Source: Filosporella fistucella
Lineage: Eukaryota > Ascomycota > Leotiomycetes > Helotiales
Reading direction: 5' to 3'
Assembly (NCBI GenBank): GCA_030077755.1
Contig: JAQJZZ010000002.1
Location: 1,922,001-1,986,000, forward strand
DNA length: 64,000 nucleotides
Below the pieces are notes generated by a model. It was not told the DNA's origin. It was given only the letters and a program-made list of their open reading frames with translations, and searched no databases. Below, piece by piece: positions 58,641 to 64,000 of this stretch. The position numbers and the translations under genes were made by a program. The first letter of the stretch is position 1. Each line of letters starts with the position of its first letter.

Positions 58641-60440
58641 ACGATGCAGTGACCACAGAACTGCAGGCGGAAAAGGAGGGATTGTCGATGATATTCACGG
58701 TCTTTGTGTATTTAAGGTACCACTCATCAGGTGGATACTAACGGTCTGTCAAACGAATTGTATGAATGGGTGGCTGGCTCTCTCGGAATTCAACACTTGC
58801 ATCGTTTTGGCGCTTGGGAGGGATGGATCTGGATTTGGATCTGACCCGCTTTGAATTGGATATGAGTGGTCGGTTTAGGCTAACCTAGTACCTCGAGGGT
58901 TCGGACTGGATTAAATAGGAATGAACTTATGAATCGGTTCGAATGAGATATCTCGCATGAGAATCGAAAAGTGATATATTTTCAGTGAATTGTTTGATGG
59001 CATAATGTGGATAGGTTTGGTGTCGGTAAAGTGAGATTTGGTTATATTTGAGTTGCTGATGGTGAATTTCAATTCACCGAGCAAAGACCCAACAGCTTCC
59101 ACTGCCCCTTCCTTTCCTGCACGAAATCGTGTACATGGCCCGAGTATAAATAAGACGTTTCTTCCAATCTTCCGCATATTGTGCACAAGCCAACACTGCA
59201 CGAAACAGGATATGGCGTGACATTCCACTTGGGGGGAAGAGCAACATATGCCAGATGTGGAATGGCCATAACGCTCTAATTCGACTGCATAATCATTCCC
59301 GTGGGATTTAGTCCTGGTGGGTAAGAGTATGCACTCTTAATGGATGTTTATTGAGATGAGGTACAATATACTGACAGTTGAGATTTTGATTTTGACAGTA
59401 AGGTGTCGACGACAGCGGTAGTACGTGTTGGTGGTTATGGAAGTTGACGACGACAGTTAAATCCTCCAAAAATTTCCTCCTATCCATTCTCTTCCGCCTC
59501 AAATCCACTCGGAGAAGTCAGACTTCCACAACCAAGAAACCTACCGTCCGCAGCCAGCGCCAGCCCCACTCGCGCCCCATATGATGTCCTCCTCTACCAG
59601 CAACTGCTTACTCCCATCGAATACGGTCGTTTTAGAGTCCTCAGATTTATAGCTACAAGTCTCGTAGGGAGCGCTTAGTGGGGAATTTGGAAGTGAATCA
59701 TTTGTCTGAATGAAAAGGAAGTCGAACGAAAGTGAGATGAATACTAGTGAGAGTTTCTCAACAGTTCAGCTTGGAACCAGTTATTGTTCATGGACGAATG
59801 CGGATTGGTAGTTACGTATTAGAATCGGAGCGAGTGCGTGAGAATGAACTGTAGAATAGCGAGGACGTAAGGCTAGAATCTCGAATTAATCCCGAGTGAG
59901 CTTGAAAATGAAACTCGTGTGTACTCAGCTACTCTCTCGGACGAGTCCAGCCCGTTCTGCGCCCAGGACTAGGACTGGATATATTAGACCTAATTTTCTC
60001 ACAGGTTAACACTGCAACAAGCAAGGAAAGCAAGAAGGGCTTTACAGATGTGGGATCTACGCTAAGATCCTCGAGATGTATGCAAGCCGTCCAAAATGAT
60101 TAGAATTGCAGTATGTAGTGTAGGAAAGATGGATTCTACACTTGACAAAAGAAAAAGCTGACAACAGAAGAATTGAGTCTACGAACTAGAGATCAGATGT
60201 GCAGCCTTGATGTTAAGATGAAAAGCATACTACTGCCGATCTGACAATTTGTCCTCAACTTCTCCTACCGTCAAATGTTTCCCACCACTCCAGTGCTTCC
60301 TTGACAACCACTATAACATCCCCTCCCCTTATTGCTAGCTACTATAGCACAATCTTCTTTCAATGATTCAGTAACAGCCAAAGACACCCATCCACTAGCA
60401 GAGGCAAACCCCCGTAGAATCTTCTCGTCGGTTGTTTTAC

Positions 60441-60751
60441 TGATTATAGAGTTAGAGAAGTCGGAGGTTCGGAGATAATCCCAGAGATATATCCGAAAGT
60501 TTAAAGTGATTTCAATGAGTCAATTGAGAGTGAATAGACCGAATTGTGAAATGTTCGAAGTGAATGAGATACAGGCAGTTCCCTGCAAGTTTTCTTGCCT
60601 GATATCTTTCTGGTTGTAGAGTTTGGGGTAGTCGGCGTATGGGATATAGATGCCCTGGGATTCGAAAGTTAAGTCCGAAAATCACCTTGAATTCAATAAG
60701 TTAGTGGAAACTTGATGAATTGATTTGTGAATGTTCAAATTGAATAGAATA
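60441..60751. repeat. possible diverged direct repeat, two units of about 130 bp
   Basis: Unit A (about 60445-60572) and unit B (about 60614-60753) share ordered words: TAGAGTT...AGTCGG, CCGAAA, TTCAATGAGT/TTCAATAAGT, and GAATTGTGAAATGTTC versus GATTTGTGAATGTTC followed by AATGAGATAC versus AATAGAATAC. Similarity is partial with gaps. Confidence 0.4.
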
Positions 60752-61797
60752 CTAAACTTCGGTCTTCAGCTGTAGTTTAATTGAGCTTTGGAAGACCGGA
60801 AGGGGATAATATGAAAAGTAAGTGTATCGAGTGTGACCGAGATGACAAACTCGAGGCTTCACCCCGCGATTATGCAAGTCTAGCGCCAGTATGATCTAAT
60901 GCTTGCCAATCAAAAATTAGAGGCATCAAACTTCCACTACTCTCATACAATTAACAATTGAAGTTGCTATTTATTTTATCCTCGAATATCCGACTGTTAG
61001 TAATACTTATGTTGTCGTCATAGGAAGAAGGGAATTGGCTCGCTGCTATTACGGCCGACCCTTAACCAGCAAGCCATATCCAGTAATAGCCTCAACCTTT
61101 TTGGAATATGGAATCGATATCTCAATAATTGCAAAAGCACAACAAATTTTCGGTGAATTTATTTGAAAATAGAATAGAATAGGTAGGAGCTTCTCCTCAA
61201 TATGCCGAACTCCAATTTTCTTTTCCGGTAAAACTTTTACAGAGAGAACCGCGAAAGTATTGCGATAGCGATACAATGTCGAACCAAGCACTCAAGCACT
61301 CCAACGATTTAGTAGACTAGTAGTTTACCTATTACACCCAGCGCACTGCTTGCACTAGCTATCCTGTGCTGGAGTCATGGGATAGCTGGCTTAGCTAAAC
61401 TAAACCCTACTTTTCTGTTTGTCCTAGTGGCCGCGAATCTTCTAAAGCAAATCGACAACGAAATCTCAAAGAGGTGCCTTATTCTATCATATCATCAAAT
61501 GATATTGTAATGAAATTTTGGTGATTTAGGTTTGTAATCATTTACCTCCGTATTGATTTAATGAATAGTCAGTTGATTGAGGGTGGAACAAGTAATGTGT
61601 GTGGTTTGCCGTAGTCGAACTCAGCAGCTGAGCGCTTCTCATAAGCGCCAGATGGTGGTACCCACATCGGTAGAGGTACTAGCCCTACGTAATGAGCAGC
61701 TGAATTGAACCTCACACATGCTAGCAAAGACTTTAAACTCCGTACGATCACTATCTTTGTCTTTAACATTTCTCCACAACACACGTTGGTGGGCAAA

Positions 61798-63088
61798 ATG
61801 CAGAGTTCCGACAACATCCAGAGACATGCCAGAACTCTGGTTGACATGCCTCCGGAAATCATCCACTGTGTTGTAGATCACTTGTCTCTATCTTCTTCCT
61901 GCTCCTTCTCACTCTGCAACAAACGGACAAAAGACATTCTTGGCCCTCGTTGTTGGGCGCGTCTCCGTCAGGATATTAATGATTCGAGGATAAAATTTCT
62001 CAAAGCATTAGCCAGAGATCAACCCGCCTTGTTTGCATGTACAGAATGTATAAAATTACACCCTACCACCAAGGTCATACACCCTTCCCTGCTCCCATTT
62101 CGCCAGCCGCTGTATGTATTATCCCCCTTTTGTCGTTTGTCATTCTTTGCTGGCACTTCCGCTGCCAAGGGAATCTGCAATTTGATATCCCCCGAAAGCT
62201 TTATGGAACATAAATTTGACTCGTTTTAGTGCATGCGTACGGAAAGCAGGCACGTACTTGCTCAATGAAGCATATGCTACATTCCTGTTGAGATTCGTGG
62301 ATGTCCAATTGGCAATGGACAATCACCGTTTCGGTCCTCGCTTCGGTATGCCATTGAGCGCCTTTGATTACACAGAGTTTCGCATACATAAAAACCCCTT
62401 GGTCAGGTCTCTCATCTCTGTAGAGGCTAGGGTGAGCGATGACGAACTTCTGGTTCGTACTCAGAGATTGGTCTTGCGACCACAGCATCAAAGATGGCAA
62501 TTCCTTGACGACCGATCCACCCTAGAGCGTTTATGTCGGCATATCTGGATGTACGACACTCCACCATATGATGACGAGATGACCCAGGCAGTGCGAGAAC
62601 AATTGGAGGGTGGAGTAAGCCGAGTATCGAGGTGCACCCAGTGCCAAATGGATTTCTTGATCGAGATTCTCGACTTCGGAGTGAAGGGGAGTGTAATGTC
62701 AACAACTCGGTGGCTGGACTTTGGGAAAGGCTTGAATCCATCTGATAGCAGCTGGGAGTGCCATTTACCAGCACCATGGGATACCTACACGTCAACTGCA
62801 GCTCTTGGTAGTATCAAGGCTCGGTTTGAAAGACAGGCGGGCGTGTCACACAATGAATGCTCGACTAGATCTATGGAGTATATGTTTTGGAGACCGGATT
62901 TGAATCAGAGGACTTTGGACAGGGAAGGAGTTCCTGGATTTACTAGAAGACAAGGCAGCTTAAACAAAGAGTCGCTATGGGTTCGTTCTTCTAGTCTCGC
63001 CAGCAATGAACAGGACAAGCGTGGTTTCGTGGATGTCCTTTCCGGCGGGATTCAAGATTTGTATCAGGCATTGCGCCGTTACATTTGA
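61798..63088 (+). CDS. F-box protein
   Basis: Two exons, 61798-62111 and 62230-63088, give 390 residues. The intron (GTATGT, CGTTTTAG) joins phase 2 and yields FRQPLACVRKAGTYLL; other acceptors run into stops. The N-terminal F-box is LVDMPPEIIHCVVDHLSLSS then CSFSLCNKRTKDIL. After it comes the familiar fungal F-box companion region with FACTECIKLHP, LLRFVDVQLAMDNHRFGPRF and, near residue 260, a two-cysteine motif VSRCTQCQMDF and a C-terminal FERQAGVSHNECS / MEYMFWRPD. Such proteins belong to the large, rapidly changing F-box sets of filamentous ascomycetes. No leucine-rich repeats are visible, so the substrate is unknown. The start is the first ATG before the F-box. Confidence 0.78.
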
Positions 63089-63537
63089 CTGCGAGAGATC
63101 CCGTTCTGCAAGTAATTAGAAGGGAAAGTACGATTCTTGACATTGGTTAATATCAGTCAAGTTCATTGCAAGTCGTTACTGTGTGAGGATTGATTTTCCG
63201 TCGGATGTGTCTGGACTCACCCCGTTTTCAAGTGAAACCTGACGCTCAAGATGAATTTCAAGATGGCAGCACAATCAGATGGCATAGATGACGAGGAGGA
63301 TACGAACGCCTGGCGTGCTAAGAGCTTGAGTGTAGTCCCTTCGTACCTTCTCCAAGCGCTCTTTCCTTTTCAGGACGAAACCGCAACCTAACCCCCCCAA
63401 ATGGACCTAGTGCAACAGCTCAACTTAATATTTACCTCGAGAGATCTCCACACAAATCTCCTCTTCTCTCTTTACATCGGTTTTGCTCAAACCATATACT
63501 CGAGACTTCACTTCCCATTGAAACTCTCCTATATAAG
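63089..63537. other. spacer with one tiny ORF
   Basis: 449 bases. An ATG at 63251 opens a 46-codon acidic ORF (ending at 63391) that is too short to judge. ATATAA at 63531-63536 sits directly before the ATG of the next ORF, too close to be its TATA box. Confidence 0.4.
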
Positions 63538-63855
63538 ATGTCAATAATCAAAACGATTTTGGTGAACGCGGCAGGGCAAGTCCTTGCCCATATCGTGAAC
63601 CAAATATTGGACAAGTTCTTCTTTGATTCACGGAGGGGTAATCGAGATCGTTCCGGCGATCAAGAGAATCCTTCCTCGGGGCACGAACATCGCTCACGTC
63701 TTGAGCATGTTGAACGACGCGTTAACACGCTGGAGAGGTCTCGCGGCCTGATACAACTGTCAAGCTGGATGTTCACCACCTATATTCAACGGGGTCTGCA
63801 CCCAATGGACCAGTGCCCCGCGCGGGACAGTCTTCGCTCCCACAAGCTGTCCTAA
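63538..63855 (+). CDS. small hypothetical protein with amphipathic N-terminal helix
   Basis: ORF of 105 residues. The N-terminus MSIIKTILVNAAGQVLAHIV reads as an amphipathic, partly hydrophobic helix, and is followed by a hydrophilic Arg/Glu/Ser-rich region with a short coiled coil (LEHVERRVNTLERSRG). Nothing in it matches a family I know. The last 30 residues look less coding-like, so the real gene may splice around 63740 or the ORF may be chance. Confidence 0.35.
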   Translation: MSIIKTILVNAAGQVLAHIVNQILDKFFFDSRRGNRDRSGDQENPSSGHEHRSRLEHVERRVNTLERSRGLIQLSSWMFTTYIQRGLHPMDQCPARDSLRSHKLS

Positions 63856-63879
63856 GGGCTGGCCGCACAGCGGAGGGGA

Positions 63880-63895
63880 CCTTACCTAGGTAAGG
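63880..63895. repeat. 16-bp perfect palindrome
   Basis: CCTTACCTAGGTAAGG is its own reverse complement, with GGGCCC close by on the right. The function cannot be told at the window edge; it could be part of a mobile-element end or of a dispersed repeat. Confidence 0.6.
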
Positions 63896-64000
63896 GCCCT
63901 AACGATGCAGCCGACCTCTTTCAAGCCCTGGCAAAACTTGAGGGGGGCGGTCATCAGCGAACGAGCTCACAGTTCTATGTACTGCTGGTGATTAGTAGCC

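Larger units (their letters stand above)
58565..61797. other. 3.2-kb intergenic region
   Basis: No convincing gene. (GGGCT)x4 lies at 58621-58640. Between about 60.44 and 60.75 kb two stretches of about 130 bases resemble each other in order (see findings). Otherwise AT-leaning with short ORFs. Confidence 0.5.

Overview
The window looks like nuclear DNA of a filamentous ascomycete (Pezizomycotina; Leotiomycetes/Helotiales is my best guess from protein style, not proven). The genes are split by short introns, mostly 45-120 bp, with GT...AG ends and CTAAC/CTGAC-like branch sites. The families are fungal: two Zn(II)2Cys6 regulators, an OCH1-like GT32 enzyme, a full-size ABCB pump, a GH5 exo-glucanase, an F-box protein with cyclic-nucleotide-binding domains, and a patatin-NB-ARC (NLR-like) gene. 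I see no rRNA, tRNA or CRISPR array and no intact transposon.

Layout. 0-28.4 kb is gene-dense: BTB/POZ protein, GT32 glycosyltransferase, RRM-like protein, J-like protein with an altered HPD tripeptide, thioredoxin reductase, a Zn2Cys6 factor divergent from an ABCB transporter, a small conserved-looking protein whose start codon is alone in its exon, a small membrane protein, mitochondrial proline dehydrogenase, secreted GH5 glucanase, a small proline/serine-rich ORF, and a second Zn2Cys6 factor with LEU3/LeuB character. 28.4-47.2 kb is nearly empty: one gene (35692-37367, a low-complexity, probably nuclear protein) sits in about 17 kb without other convincing genes. 47.2-49.8 kb holds a patatin-NB-ARC gene broken by several independent lesions while all its splice sites are kept. 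50.3-52.8 kb holds methionine sulfoxide reductase A and a mitochondrial Bax-inhibitor-1-like protein. 55.7-58.6 kb encodes a protein with two cyclic-nucleotide-binding domains, an F-box and leucine-rich repeats. 61.8-63.9 kb has a further F-box protein and a small uncertain ORF.

How they may fit together. Thioredoxin reductase and MsrA belong to the same redox system (MsrA is recycled by thioredoxin), though they lie 42 kb apart. The Zn2Cys6 gene and the ABC pump share a 600-bp divergent promoter containing a perfect TCCGCGGA element, which suggests a regulator/efflux pair. The most notable items are the decayed NLR-like gene, the CNB-CNB-F-box-LRR protein, a stop-free non-AUG presequence in front of thioredoxin reductase, the J-like protein with HRP in place of HPD, and the isolated gene in the gene-poor interval. 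Exon coordinates were derived by hand from splice signals and reading-frame continuity.
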